This document shows, one piece after another, positions 48,505-57,770 of a stretch of 64,000 nucleotides of DNA. A program made the position numbers and the translations under genes. The DNA lies in the NCBI RefSeq assembly GCF_037890695.1, contig NZ_CP149571.1, positions 4,060,001-4,124,000 of the forward strand, given 5' to 3'. Position 1 is the first letter of the stretch. Each line of letters opens with the position of its first letter. The notes under the pieces are model-generated. The model ran no database searches. It worked only from the letters and a program-made list of their open reading frames with translations, and was not told the origin of the DNA. This stretch comes from Aeromonas jandaei. Its GTDB lineage: Bacteria; Pseudomonadota; Gammaproteobacteria; Enterobacterales; Aeromonadaceae.

Positions 48505-48611
48505 ACAACTGAGCCAAGTCTGGACAAGGGTTACAGCGAGGGGAAAGCACTGCAACCCGATGAAGGGATAACGCCAGAGCAAAGAGAGGGTGAACCCTTT
48601 CTGAGGCTACC

Positions 48612-49388
48612 TTATTGGGTCAGATCCTTGTCGATCCAGTATTTGGATCCGGAGATATTGGCATCGAGCAGCAGCCCCTTCTCGCCAATCTGATAGATGG
48701 CCATGCCGCCGTTGTATTTGGCGGTCAGTTCAGCGCTCTCCTTGCCGGCCACCACGCCCACTTCGGAGGTGGCCTCCCAACCCTGGGTCACGAAGGCATC
48801 GAATCTGGCCTTGTCTTCAAACAGGATCACCTGCTGATAAAACTTGCCACCGATCCCGGCTGCAAGACCCGCACCAAACATCTTCATATAGGTGTGTTTG
48901 CCGGTTTTCCGATTAACAGCCACACCGGCCCCCTGATTGGTGTGAAGCATCAGGGAGAACTTGCGCGAGTCGAAGACGGCGTAACCATAAGCCTTGTCAA
49001 ACAACAACTTGGCTGATGGTTGTTCATTGAAGAGATGTATCAGCGCAGTATCAGACATGGTGTTGAGCGCAATCCTTGCCTCTTGTGCCGTCTTGGGGTT
49101 GACCATTTCCGTGAGTTTTTTGTCGGCGACAACCAACCACTCCTTACCGGTCGCTATGCTCTTGTCAGTCCAGACACCAGCGGAATTGAACGCCTCCTCA
49201 CCCCAGGTCGAAATAGAGGCCCAGCTCTTCTTGGAGAAATCGCTGACATCCTGCCACACCTCCTTGCCGGTTTCGCTCAACGCACTTCCGAGATCGGATG
49301 CCGCCGCCTTGAGCTTTGCCCAGTCGGCATAGCAGGGGGAGATAGCCAGACTCACGGCCAGACCCAGCAACCACTTGTGATTCTTCAT
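48612..49388 (-). CDS. Exported SYLF (Ysc84) domain protein
   Basis: A 258-residue protein with a Sec signal (MKNHKWLLGLAVSLAISPCYA), a middle helical segment rich in Trp and Ser, and a C-terminal SYLF domain (LFDKAYGYAVFDSRKFSLMLHTNQGAGVAV, TYMKMFGAGLAAGIGGKFY). SYLF domains bind phosphoinositides in eukaryotes; the bacterial role is unknown. Single gene between fliE and pykA. Confidence 0.82.
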   Translation of the reverse strand: MKNHKWLLGLAVSLAISPCYADWAKLKAAASDLGSALSETGKEVWQDVSDFSKKSWASISTWGEEAFNSAGVWTDKSIATGKEWLVVADKKLTEMVNPKTAQEARIALNTMSDTALIHLFNEQPSAKLLFDKAYGYAVFDSRKFSLMLHTNQGAGVAVNRKTGKHTYMKMFGAGLAAGIGGKFYQQVILFEDKARFDAFVTQGWEATSEVGVVAGKESAELTAKYNGGMAIYQIGEKGLLLDANISGSKYWIDKDLTQ

Positions 49389-49543
49389 CCTTTTGCTCCC
49401 ATATGCTTCGGCTTCATGGCATTCACCTATCCGCGCGGGTCAGGGCAAACACCTTGGACAATCTTGCGCATTATCGGGATGGGCTCCGCCATAAGCAATC
49501 TTCGAGTCCATGCCCATAAGTGAGATATGTGCCCAACCGACAT

Positions 49544-49576
49544 AAAAAAGGCTGCCCACCGAAGGTGGGCAGCCTT
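49544..49576 (-). terminator. Intrinsic terminator of pykA
   Basis: A 13-bp stem AAGGCTGCCCACC with its complement, a 3-nt loop and T6 on the minus strand, 22 nt past the pykA stop. Confidence 0.92.
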
Positions 49577-49598
49577 GATAGTCAGCAAGTCAAACCGC

Positions 49599-51038
49599 TT
49601 ATTCGACCATCATCACCTTGCAGGTGTTGGTACTGCCAACGGTCTCCATCTTGTCACCGTGGGTCAGCAACACCATGTCACCGCTCTGCAGCAGACCTTT
49701 GGCTTTCAGGACATCCAGCGCATCGCGGCACACTTCATAGACCGGCTTGGTCTCGTCGCCGTCAAACAGCACAGGGGTAACGCCGCGGTAGAGGTTGGTC
49801 CAGGCCAGGGTCTTGTTATGCGGAGACATGGCAAAGATCGGCAAACCTGAGCTGATACGGGACATCAGCAGCGGGGTGGTACCGGATTCGGTCAGCGCCA
49901 CAATCGCCTTGACCCCTTCCAGATGGTTGGCCGCATACATGGTCGACATGGCTACCGCTTCTTCGACAGAAGTGAAGGTGTAGTTCATGCGGTGGTTGGA
50001 GACGTTCAGGCTCGGATGCTTCTCGGCACCGACACAGACGCTGGCCATGGAGGTCACGGTCTCGATGGGGAACTGACCGGCAGCGGTCTCGGCAGAGAGC
50101 ATCACGGCATCGGTACCATCCAGCACGGCGTTAGCCACGTCCATAACTTCGGCACGGGTCGGCAGCGGCGCGTTGATCATCGACTCCATCATCTGGGTCG
50201 CGGTGATCACAACCCGGTTCAGACGACGGGAGAAGCGGATCAGCTTCTTCTGTACGCCGACCAGCTCGGGGTCACCGATCTCGACACCCAGATCGCCACG
50301 GGCAACCATGACGGCGTCAGAGCCGAGGATGATGTCTTCCATCGCTTCATCGGTGGCGACAGTTTCGGCGCGCTCAACCTTGGCCACGATCTTCGCGTTG
50401 GAACCGGCTTCGCGGGCCAGCTCGCGGGCGTAGCGCAGGTCATCGCCACAACGGGGGAAGGAGACTGCCAGATAGTCCACGTTCATACGGGCAGCAGTCT
50501 TGATATCTTCCTTGTCCTTCTCGGTCAGCGCCGGCGCGGAGAGACCGCCCCCTTTCTTGTTGATGCCCTTGTTATTGGAGAGCGGGCCAGCCACGGTGAC
50601 AGTGGTCAGAATACGGGTGCCTTCGACGCTCTCTACCTTCAGCTGCACACGGCCATCATCCAGCAACAGGATATCGCCCGGCACTACATCGTTTGGCAGG
50701 CTCTTGTAGTCGATACCAACCTGCTCCTGACAACCTTCCCCTTTGCCAAGGGCCGCATCCAGCACGAATTTGTCACCGATTGCCAGATAGATCTTGCCGT
50801 CTTTGAAAGTGGAAACGCGGATTTTCGGCCCCTGCAGGTCACCCATGATGGCAACGTGACGGCCCAGCTTGGCAGCAATTTCACGCACCTGATTGGCGCG
50901 CAGGATGTGATCTTCAGGAGTGCCGTGAGAGAAGTTCATCCGCACCATGTCGGCACCGGCGCGGATGATCCCTTCGAGGATCCCTTCGCGGTCGGTAGCA
51001 GGACCGAGTGTGGTTACAATCTTTGTACGTCTAGGCAT
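49599..51038 (-). CDS. pykA: Pyruvate kinase II PykA
   Basis: A 479-residue glycolytic enzyme making pyruvate and ATP from PEP and ADP. The substrate loops [47 protein letters not shown] and [12 protein letters not shown] are present. Overall similarity is to the PykA isozyme (AMP/sugar-phosphate activated) rather than PykF. It sits beside hexR and under a HexR-like operator. Start after CGGAG. Confidence 0.95.
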   Translation of the reverse strand: MPRRTKIVTTLGPATDREGILEGIIRAGADMVRMNFSHGTPEDHILRANQVREIAAKLGRHVAIMGDLQGPKIRVSTFKDGKIYLAIGDKFVLDAALGKGEGCQEQVGIDYKSLPNDVVPGDILLLDDGRVQLKVESVEGTRILTTVTVAGPLSNNKGINKKGGGLSAPALTEKDKEDIKTAARMNVDYLAVSFPRCGDDLRYARELAREAGSNAKIVAKVERAETVATDEAMEDIILGSDAVMVARGDLGVEIGDPELVGVQKKLIRFSRRLNRVVITATQMMESMINAPLPTRAEVMDVANAVLDGTDAVMLSAETAAGQFPIETVTSMASVCVGAEKHPSLNVSNHRMNYTFTSVEEAVAMSTMYAANHLEGVKAIVALTESGTTPLLMSRISSGLPIFAMSPHNKTLAWTNLYRGVTPVLFDGDETKPVYEVCRDALDVLKAKGLLQSGDMVLLTHGDKMETVGSTNTCKVMMVE

Positions 51039-51132
51039 GAAAGACTCCGATATGAAGTTGATACGAGTTGAGATTCTGCCCCATCAAGCCAATGGCTCGA
51101 TGCACCCGTTTGCAAGCCCTCTGGGTGGCTTT

Positions 51133-51147
51133 TGTTACTAAATTACA
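51133..51147. promoter_or_regulatory. hexR box: HexR-like operator before pykA
   Basis: Minus strand TGTAATTTAGTAACA against the reported HexR palindrome TGTAATTAAATTACA: most positions match. It lies about 95 bp above the pykA start. Repression of pykA by HexR is known in other gammaproteobacteria. Confidence 0.7.
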
Positions 51148-51179
51148 ATACTACACCAAGGCGGGTGGCATAGACAGTC

Positions 51180-51194
51180 GGGGGCACAGCCCCC
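51180..51194 (-). terminator. Short stem-loop after hexR
   Basis: GGGGGC/GCCCCC with a 3-nt loop, 6 nt past the hexR stop. No U-run, so only a partial terminator at best. Confidence 0.4.
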
Positions 51195-51200
51195 AACCAT

Positions 51201-52055
51201 TCAGGAAGAGTGCGGGGTTTCGAAGCGGGATTCGCGCAGTCCCTCTTTAACCTTCTTCAGGTTTTCGCGAAATTTCATTCCCCGGCGCAGGGTAAAACCG
51301 GTTGCCAGCACATCAACCAACGCCAGCTGGGCAATGCGGGATGCCATCGGCATATAGACGTCGGTATCTTCCGGCACATCCATGGAAAGCACCAGATTGC
51401 ACTCACGTGCCAGCGGAGAGTCTTTGGCGGTCATGCCGATGACGGTGGCGTCGTTCTCACGGGCCAGCGCTGCAATTTCCACCAGCGCCTTGGTGCGACC
51501 AGTGTGGGAGATGAGAACAACCACGTCCCCTTCGCTGCTGTTGATGCAGCTCATGCGCATCATGACGATGTCGTCAAAGCTCACCACCGGTATGTTGAAA
51601 CGGAAAAACTTGTTCTGGGCATCGCGGGCCACTGCGGAGGAGGCGCCAAGGCCAAAGAAGCTGATCTTTTTGGACTGGGTCAGAATATCGACACAACGAT
51701 TGATGGCGGAAATATCCAGACTGTTTTTGGCTGCATCAAGACAAGCCATGGTGGATTCGAAGATCTTGGCGGTATAGGTATCCGGACCATCTTCCGCTTC
51801 CACATGACGATTCACATAAGGGGTGCCATTGGCCAGGCTCTGGGCCAGATGCAGTTTGAAATCAGGGAACCCTTTGGTGTCGAGGCGACGGCAAAAGCGG
51901 TTGACGGTCGGCTCGCTGACATCAGCCATCTTGGCCAGGGCGGCGATACTGGAGTGAATAGCCGTCTGTGGGGATGCCAAAATCACTTCGGCGACCTTGC
52001 GCTCTGATTTACTGAAACTTTCCAAGTTGTTTGTAATTTTATCAAGGGTATTCAT
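51201..52055 (-). CDS. hexR: RpiR-family regulator HexR
   Basis: A 284-residue repressor of central sugar metabolism genes. N-terminal HTH (HSSIAALAKMADVSEPTVNRFCRRL) and C-terminal SIS sugar-phosphate domain (KKISFFGLGASSAVARDAQNKFFRFN, VVVLISHTGRTKALVEIA). In relatives it senses 2-keto-3-deoxy-6-phosphogluconate. Start taken at 52055 (MNTLDK) by likeness to E. coli HexR; ATG at 52058 is possible. Confidence 0.94.
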   Translation of the reverse strand: MNTLDKITNNLESFSKSERKVAEVILASPQTAIHSSIAALAKMADVSEPTVNRFCRRLDTKGFPDFKLHLAQSLANGTPYVNRHVEAEDGPDTYTAKIFESTMACLDAAKNSLDISAINRCVDILTQSKKISFFGLGASSAVARDAQNKFFRFNIPVVSFDDIVMMRMSCINSSEGDVVVLISHTGRTKALVEIAALARENDATVIGMTAKDSPLARECNLVLSMDVPEDTDVYMPMASRIAQLALVDVLATGFTLRRGMKFRENLKKVKEGLRESRFETPHSS

Positions 52056-52073
52056 CATCACCACCAGGCATTT

Positions 52074-52104
52074 TGTAATTTAGCTTCAGTGTCTTTGCAC
52101 TCAA
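52074..52104 (-). promoter_or_regulatory. hexR promoter overlapped by HexR-like half operator
   Basis: Minus strand TTGAGT (52104-52099), 16-nt spacer, TAAATT (52082-52077). The operator-like TGTAATTTAGCTTCA (52074-52088; 12 of 15 to the HexR palindrome) covers the -10, which would fit autorepression. Confidence 0.5.
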
Positions 52105-52320
52105 TTTACGGCTAAGCAGGTTTCCAATCAACCTGATGACTATACAAGACAAGCGGTTAACGCAACTAACACCCACAATACAAAGTATGACTCATCTCTA
52201 ATTATTTCGTTCTTTTCGTTACAAAATGTCACTGCCGATTGAAACCGCTTACAAATGTTGCAAAGCAACAACACTGTGAGCGGGCGCACGTTTGTGCGTC
52301 TCCAACAGACGACCATCGCT

Positions 52321-52350
52321 TTGGCTCGGTTAGAATTGGCGGCAAATAAT
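52321..52350 (+). promoter_or_regulatory. Probable glk promoter
   Basis: TTGGCT (52321-52326), 18-bp spacer, AATAAT (52345-52350), with a leader of about 43 nt to the glk ATG. Confidence 0.42.
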
Positions 52351-52399
52351 AATGTCAGGGCGCCACTGGTCGTCCACACCTTGTAACGAAGGAGTTGTT

Positions 52400-53368
52400 A
52401 TGCAGCATACCCATGCACTGGTCGGCGATGTCGGCGGAACCAATGCTCGCCTGGCCTTGTGCGAACTGGCCACCGGCGCAATCTCTCAAGCCAAGACTTA
52501 CTCAGGTCTGGAGCACCCATCTCTGGAAGCGGTCGTCCGCCTTTATCTGGAAGAGCACAAGGCTCAAGTCAATGAAGCCTGTATCGCGATTGCCTGTCCC
52601 ATCAACGGTGACTGGGTCGCTATGACCAACCACAGTTGGGAATTTTCCATCAGCGAGATGCAGGCCAGCCTTGGCCTTGGCCGTCTGCAGGTGATCAACG
52701 ACTTCACCGCCGTCTCCATGGCAGTACCGGTACTGGCTGAGGAAGAGCGTATCCAGCTGGGTGGTGCGGCTCCCGTTGTAGGGAAACCTATCGCCATCTA
52801 TGGTGCTGGCACTGGGCTTGGCGTGGCACATCTGGTGAAAGCTGGCGAGCAGTGGCTCAGCCTGCCGGGTGAAGGCGGTCATGTGGATTTTGCAGCCAAC
52901 AATGAAGAAGAAGATGCCGTTTTGCAGGTGATGCGCGGCGAACTCGGCCATGTCTCGGCCGAACGCTTTCTCTCTGGCCCGGGCCTCGTCAATCTCTATC
53001 GCGGGCTGGTCAAATCAGACGGGCGTGAACCTGAAGCTCTTGAACCCAAAGCGATCACCGAGCGGGCATTGGCCGGATCCTGCCTCGATTGCCGCCGTAC
53101 CCTTAGCCTCTTCTGCGTGTTGATGGGTCGCTTTGCCGGTAACCTGGCCCTCAATATGGGCACGTTCGGCGGCGTCTATATCGCCGGCGGCATAGTGCCG
53201 CGTTTCAAGGAGTTCTTTATCAACTCGGGTTTTCGAGTGGCGTTTGAAGACAAAGGCCGCTTCAAATCCTATCTCAAGGAGATCCCGGTTTTCCTCATCA
53301 CCCATGAGGGCCCGGGGCTGCTTGGCGCTGGCGCATACTTGCGTCAATCGATGGGTATGGCCATCTGA
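52400..53368 (+). CDS. glk: Glucokinase
   Basis: A 322-residue enzyme phosphorylating glucose to glucose-6-phosphate in the cytosol. ATP-binding [17 protein letters not shown], catalytic Asp in [29 protein letters not shown] and [11 protein letters not shown] are clear. Start at 52400 follows AAGGAG. Sits opposite hexR, so sugar entry and its regulator share one control region. A terminator lies 160 nt downstream. Confidence 0.95.
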   Translation: MQHTHALVGDVGGTNARLALCELATGAISQAKTYSGLEHPSLEAVVRLYLEEHKAQVNEACIAIACPINGDWVAMTNHSWEFSISEMQASLGLGRLQVINDFTAVSMAVPVLAEEERIQLGGAAPVVGKPIAIYGAGTGLGVAHLVKAGEQWLSLPGEGGHVDFAANNEEEDAVLQVMRGELGHVSAERFLSGPGLVNLYRGLVKSDGREPEALEPKAITERALAGSCLDCRRTLSLFCVLMGRFAGNLALNMGTFGGVYIAGGIVPRFKEFFINSGFRVAFEDKGRFKSYLKEIPVFLITHEGPGLLGAGAYLRQSMGMAI

Positions 53369-53529
53369 TCCAAGGCGGGAATGGGGCTGAATGATCCATG
53401 GTTCAGCCTCAATTCAGTGATCCGGACATATAGTGTCGGCACGTAACCAAGAGAGCTGGGATTCACAAGGAGTGGAAACCACTTTCATCCACTGGATACG
53501 TTTGTCACCTGACAAGCCTGAACTGTTTC

Positions 53530-53555
53530 AACCGGCCCTTTGGCCGGTTTTTTTT
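53530..53555 (+). terminator. Intrinsic terminator after glk 3'UTR
   Basis: AACCGGCC/GGCCGGTT with a 4-nt loop and an 8-T tract. It ends a 160-nt region after glk with no ORF; also before the convergent AHSA1 gene's stop. Confidence 0.9.
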
Positions 53556-53564
53556 ATCTGAAAA

Positions 53565-54065
53565 TTACTGCGCCAGCGACTTCAACTGCGCCTTGTCAGG
53601 TGGATTGCTCCAGTCGATAGGGCCGTGAGTAAAACGGTACTGCAGCCGCGGCAAGCTGGTCTCCAGCCACTCTTCCCGGAAATAGGCGTAGCCCTGATCC
53701 CAGTCTGGATCATTGGCCCAACCGGTTTGCAGGAAATAGAGACGGGTACCCTGCCCTTCCGGTACAAAGCGAAGACACACCTGGGTCTTTTGCTGGCGGA
53801 TGTGCGGGAAAGAGGGAGGGAAATTCCAGCTGAAACTGAGCAGGTCATAGGGCATCACAGCCATCACCCGGCATCCTTCACTGCCTCGCTCCCCAAGCGG
53901 AGCATCCGGTCTGAAGTAGATCTCGAACGGGCCATTCGGTTCGGCAACCATCAAACACTCGGGCGCCAGAAAACTGCGCAGGCCACTCTCTGTTGTCCAG
54001 GCATGCCAGACATCGTCTATATGAGCCGGAACAAAGATGTTGCCTTCAATCTGTTTATTGTCCAT
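53565..54065 (-). CDS. SRPBCC/AHSA1-like domain protein
   Basis: A 166-residue protein of the START-like fold: IEGNIFVPAHIDDVWHAWTTESGLRSFLAPE at the start and GTRLYFLQTGWANDPDWDQGYAYF in the middle fit the AHSA1/activator-of-Hsp90 homology family. Such small bacterial members bind hydrophobic ligands; ligand unknown. No signal peptide. Stands alone. Confidence 0.75.
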   Translation of the reverse strand: MDNKQIEGNIFVPAHIDDVWHAWTTESGLRSFLAPECLMVAEPNGPFEIYFRPDAPLGERGSEGCRVMAVMPYDLLSFSWNFPPSFPHIRQQKTQVCLRFVPEGQGTRLYFLQTGWANDPDWDQGYAYFREEWLETSLPRLQYRFTHGPIDWSNPPDKAQLKSLAQ

Positions 54066-54223
54066 AAATCAGCGAGCCTCAAGCCATCCATACAGGGGAC
54101 TTCGGCAGTATAGCCCCATGCTCATGACAATAGACAGAGCTTAATCACGTCCTTGTCATTTACTTCTGAACAACAAAAAACCAGGCACATATGATGTGCC
54201 GCAGCCTGACCAGGGAGGCCACA

Positions 54224-54640
54224 ATGATCCGAGTAATGGAACAAAAAGATATTCCCCAACTAGCCCAGCTCTTCCTGAAAAGTCGCAGAGACACGTTTCA
54301 TTGGGTAGAACCAGCCAGGTTCCAGCTCGATGATTTTGAGCAGCAAACAGCAGGAGAAGAAATATGGATTGCCGAACATGGAGGAAATATCTGCGGCTTT
54401 ATTGCAATCTGGAAACCCGATAATTTTGTCCACCATCTTTATGTTTCAACAGACTGGCATGGCCACGGGATTGGACGAGCCCTGCTTGAACAGGGCCTAG
54501 CTACCGGCCCAGGCTCACTTAAAGTCGCCACTCGCAATACTGCAGCTGTTGCTTTTTATCACCGGCTTGGCTGGATAGAGACCGAAGAGAGAGGTCACTG
54601 CGATCTTACCGGCCCTTGGTGCACACTAATCAAGGCTTAA
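54224..54640 (+). CDS. GNAT-family N-acetyltransferase
   Basis: A 138-residue GNAT enzyme. Acetyl-CoA loop VSTDWHGHGIGRALLEQGL and the C-terminal NTAAVAFYHRLGWIETEER are typical. Start at 54224 after AGGGAGG; a longer frame would start inside a small stem-loop. Substrate unknown. Its stop codon overlaps the convergent membrane-protein stop. Confidence 0.85.
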   Translation: MIRVMEQKDIPQLAQLFLKSRRDTFHWVEPARFQLDDFEQQTAGEEIWIAEHGGNICGFIAIWKPDNFVHHLYVSTDWHGHGIGRALLEQGLATGPGSLKVATRNTAAVAFYHRLGWIETEERGHCDLTGPWCTLIKA

Positions 54641-55134
54641 CCTTCACTCTGCCCTTTGCTTGGCAATAGCGGTGCTGGGGGAAAGAACCAGCGGTAGAGA
54701 TCAAACCACCCATCACGCTGCGCAATCACAACCTCGTGTACCGGATCTCGCTGAAAAATCGCCACCTTGTTTTCCGTCAACGGCACCCAAGCATAGTTAA
54801 CCAATGCGTACTGGGACTGGATGAGATTGTATTCGTTCAGATAAGAGTCGTCCTTGCCAGACTCGTGTAGCTGTACCCTGCTGTCGATGAGATATATCAG
54901 CTGGTCAAACAACGTCAGTTGAAATCCGGTTATCCGCCATTTCTCCTTGGTGGACTCTTCCTCCTCAATCACGGTGATCTTGCCCCAACGACATACCCCA
55001 TGATAATTGACGCCATTTGCAGACATTCGAAGTTCGTAATGACATCCCAGGCTATTGATGAACATCCCCGCGACAAAAAGCAGTACCAAGGACAGTGGTA
55101 GAAACATCAAGGCATTTTTCAACGTTCGTTTCAT
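54637..55134 (-). CDS. Single-span membrane protein, partner of ToxR-like regulator
   Basis: A 165-residue protein I do not recognise by sequence. One N-terminal span (NALMFLPLSLVLLFVAGMFI), then a periplasmic domain of about 135 residues with two Cys near the membrane (GCHYELRM and GVCRWG) and many beta-prone stretches. It starts 10 bp after the ToxR-like gene. In size, topology and order it matches the second partner (ToxS, TcpH or VtrC type) of membrane wHTH cassettes. The partner role is inference. Confidence 0.65.
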   Translation of the reverse strand: MKRTLKNALMFLPLSLVLLFVAGMFINSLGCHYELRMSANGVNYHGVCRWGKITVIEEEESTKEKWRITGFQLTLFDQLIYLIDSRVQLHESGKDDSYLNEYNLIQSQYALVNYAWVPLTENKVAIFQRDPVHEVVIAQRDGWFDLYRWFFPPAPLLPSKGQSEG

Positions 55135-55144
55135 CAGCCATCCC

Positions 55145-55945
55145 TTAAGGCGTTTGTTCTAACTCTTGGTAGGAAAAGATACGCACCTGATGGCCCGAGA
55201 TCAGAACCAGAGAGTCAGGTTTGGTGACAGGTACTTCGCTTTTGGCTTCCATCCGGCAAACAAGTCCCGAAGTGCCCTCGCCACAGCTAACGTGGAGCCA
55301 TTCAAAATGCAAATAACTGGCAACACACAGCAATAACAAGAGCAGTGCCAGATTTATATAGGTCAAGGCTTTTACCAACACAGGCCGACCCAGTCGATGC
55401 AGCAATGCAAACTTGATACGTTGCATTAGAGATGTTGCCTCGGCTGGTGTGGGGGCAACTACCTTATCACCTGATGAAGAGGCCGTTTCTGCAGATGGAA
55501 GATGGGAGGATGCAGCAATTATCTCATCCGATATGGGATATACGTCAGTGACCACATTTTCGGGTTCCTGATAGCCATATCCCGCGATGACCTTGCAGTT
55601 CAGGTGCAAGGAATAACCCTTTTTAGGCGTACTTTTTATATCGAGGATCTGGGGAGTCAGGGCGAAGTGGCGACGGATATTGGCAATGGCTACGTTCAAT
55701 GAATTGGGGCTGATAGGACGCCCTTGCCAACCAATATCCAGCAACAAATCCTTGTCACACACTTCATCGGGATGATCCAGTAAATAGCAGAAGATGAGAG
55801 ACTCAGCCGATGAAAACCGAGCTGCCTTGCTGGCTTGTGCAGCATTTGAATCCGCACCAAAAACAAGCTCCCGCCTTTTAACATCAAAAACACAATCACC
55901 GAAATGGTAGGTTGATATGTTATTGCCTGTCGCAACGCCCGTCAT
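55145..55945 (-). CDS. ToxR-like membrane-bound winged-helix regulator
   Basis: A 266-residue protein: N-terminal OmpR/ToxR-type winged helix (YHFGDCVFDVKRRELVFG, SSAESLIFCYLLDHPDEVCDKDLLLDIGW, SLNVAIANIRRHF, PKKGYSLHL), a Pro/Ser-rich linker, one span (LTYINLALLLLLLCVASYL) and a short periplasmic tail of about 48 residues with two Cys (SCGEGTSGLVC). No receiver domain. It should bind DNA while in the membrane and respond to a periplasmic signal. Ribosome site AAGGGG. Targets unknown; not ToxR itself by sequence. Confidence 0.82.
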   Translation of the reverse strand: MTGVATGNNISTYHFGDCVFDVKRRELVFGADSNAAQASKAARFSSAESLIFCYLLDHPDEVCDKDLLLDIGWQGRPISPNSLNVAIANIRRHFALTPQILDIKSTPKKGYSLHLNCKVIAGYGYQEPENVVTDVYPISDEIIAASSHLPSAETASSSGDKVVAPTPAEATSLMQRIKFALLHRLGRPVLVKALTYINLALLLLLLCVASYLHFEWLHVSCGEGTSGLVCRMEAKSEVPVTKPDSLVLISGHQVRIFSYQELEQTP

Positions 55946-56133
55946 ATCAACCCCTTGCTATTTTCTTCATCGTCAAGCAAACCGGAATCCACATCCAGAT
56001 AGAATCAAACAGCTCCGAAAACGGCCTGCCATCGCGGGAAATTCTAATGGGTAAGGATCTGCTTCACAATAGGAGCGAGAGAAGTGTACAACGGGAAAAT
56101 CAGGGCAGTATCTATCTGTATCACCTTTCAAAG

Positions 56134-56158
56134 GTTCCCCCGGCCAGACCGGGGGAAC
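56134..56158 (-). terminator. GC-rich stem-loop after the chemoreceptor
   Basis: A 10-bp stem GTTCCCCCGG with its complement and a 5-nt loop, 46 nt past the chemoreceptor stop; no U-run. Confidence 0.5.
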
Positions 56159-56203
56159 AGGCGGGATGAATCCGTTGTTTGGTATGTCATAAAGAGAACC
56201 GTT

Positions 56204-57730
56204 TCAGACCCTAAACTGCTTCAACAATGTGTCCAGCTGGGCTGATAACTGACGCAGATCGCTGCTTGCTTCGGCAACCTGGGCAACTCTTCCAGCATTT
56301 TCACTATTGAGTGTCGCAATCCGGTTTACGCTGTGGCTCACCGCCTCGGCAACCGAGTGCTGCTCCTCCGAAGCCTGCGCAATATACATGTTCATCTCGC
56401 GGATCAGACTGACCTGATTCTTTATCTTCTCAACCGACATCTGCACATCAGCAGCTTCAGCGCCAGCCTGTGACGCTCTATCCTGACTCTGTTGCATCCC
56501 GGCCCCCACATTCTGGGTAGCCTGCTGCAAACGCTTAATGCTGGCGCTGATCTCTTCCGTTGACTGGCGAGTTCGTCCGGACAGCGTCCTCACCTCGTCG
56601 GCCACTACGGCAAAACCTCGTCCCTGATCCCCGGCTCTCGCGGCCTCGATAGCTGCATTTAGAGCGAGAAGATTGGTCTGTTCGGCAATGCCGTTGATCA
56701 CTTCGATAATATTGCCGATGCTGTTGCTCTCGGTAGACAAAGAACGCATCAGTGTCGCAACCCGTTCAACTTCACCCACCAGCTGTCTGATCGCCTCATT
56801 GGCATGACCTGCCAGACTATATCCCTGCTCTACATAAAGATTGGCTTCGTCAGTTGCCGTAGAGGTTTTCACTGCATTCCCTGCTACTTCCTGCACTGCC
56901 TGGCTCATCTCGGTGATAGCCGTTGCGACCTGATCCAGTTCGGATTGCTGGGCATCGCTACCACTGCGGGTATCAGCAGACAAATTGTCACACAGCTCTG
57001 CCGTTTGCAGTACCCCGGCCGACAACTCGTTAATCTCCGCCACCATCTCCTGCAGCTTGGCAATAAAGTGGTTGATGTTGATAGCAAGCGTACCCATCTC
57101 ATCCTGACGGTTGATTTTCAAACGCTGGGTCAGGTCACCATCTCCTTGGGCCAAATCGAACACGGCTTGATTCATCTGGTTGAGCGGTCGCAGCACATTG
57201 CGATGCATCAGAACCATCAGCAAGGCGATGATGCAGATATCAAGCACCACAATCTGCCAAACTGTGGTAATCAGTTGCTGCCGCAGGTGTGCCTGAATAG
57301 CGGCATCGCTGGTATGGACCAACAAGCGGGCAACCGTCGTCTTTTGGCCGCTGTCGTCATAAACCAGATCATGACCACTGTATATGCTGATATCAGCGGG
57401 GATTGTACTGACCGGTGCAATCGACCCTGCCTCATCACGAGAGAAACCGGCTACCAACTTGTCCTTGCTGACCACCAGCAATGCACTCAGCATGTCGGCA
57501 GCCAGCTCGGACTTGAGCGATGCCTCGATAAATGAAGATTCGTAGTTCCACAAAGGTCCGGGCAAAGAGAGCTGCAGCCTGCTGATGGCCTGGTTCACCA
57601 GCTGCGCTTGTTTGCTGTAGCTCTCCGCCCTGGAGGCACTGTAATTGTACCCCCCAAACAACACCAACAGCAGACTCACCGACAGGGAGGTCAGCACGGC
57701 GATCCTGAATTTCAGACTTTTCCAATCCAT
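56204..57730 (-). CDS. Methyl-accepting chemotaxis protein
   Basis: A 508-residue chemoreceptor. First span [19 protein letters not shown], a small periplasmic sensor of about 130 residues ([21 protein letters not shown] ...), second span [21 protein letters not shown] domain, and a signalling domain with hairpin tip [35 protein letters not shown]. Signals through CheW/CheA. Starts 40 bp past an orphan binding-protein gene, so a joint operon is likely. Confidence 0.93.
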   Translation of the reverse strand: MDWKSLKFRIAVLTSLSVSLLLVLFGGYNYSASRAESYSKQAQLVNQAISRLQLSLPGPLWNYESSFIEASLKSELAADMLSALLVVSKDKLVAGFSRDEAGSIAPVSTIPADISIYSGHDLVYDDSGQKTTVARLLVHTSDAAIQAHLRQQLITTVWQIVVLDICIIALLMVLMHRNVLRPLNQMNQAVFDLAQGDGDLTQRLKINRQDEMGTLAININHFIAKLQEMVAEINELSAGVLQTAELCDNLSADTRSGSDAQQSELDQVATAITEMSQAVQEVAGNAVKTSTATDEANLYVEQGYSLAGHANEAIRQLVGEVERVATLMRSLSTESNSIGNIIEVINGIAEQTNLLALNAAIEAARAGDQGRGFAVVADEVRTLSGRTRQSTEEISASIKRLQQATQNVGAGMQQSQDRASQAGAEAADVQMSVEKIKNQVSLIREMNMYIAQASEEQHSVAEAVSHSVNRIATLNSENAGRVAQVAEASSDLRQLSAQLDTLLKQFRV

Positions 57731-57770
57731 GGCTTCCTCCCGGTATTAACGGCAGCCCGAGCAGTAAGAC

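Larger units (their letters stand above)
52056..52399. other. Divergent hexR-glk intergenic region
   Basis: About 340 bp with promoters for both genes and HexR-like sequence at the hexR end. Contains also a dyad around GCGCACGTTTGTGCG near 52284. No additional gene seen. Confidence 0.6.
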
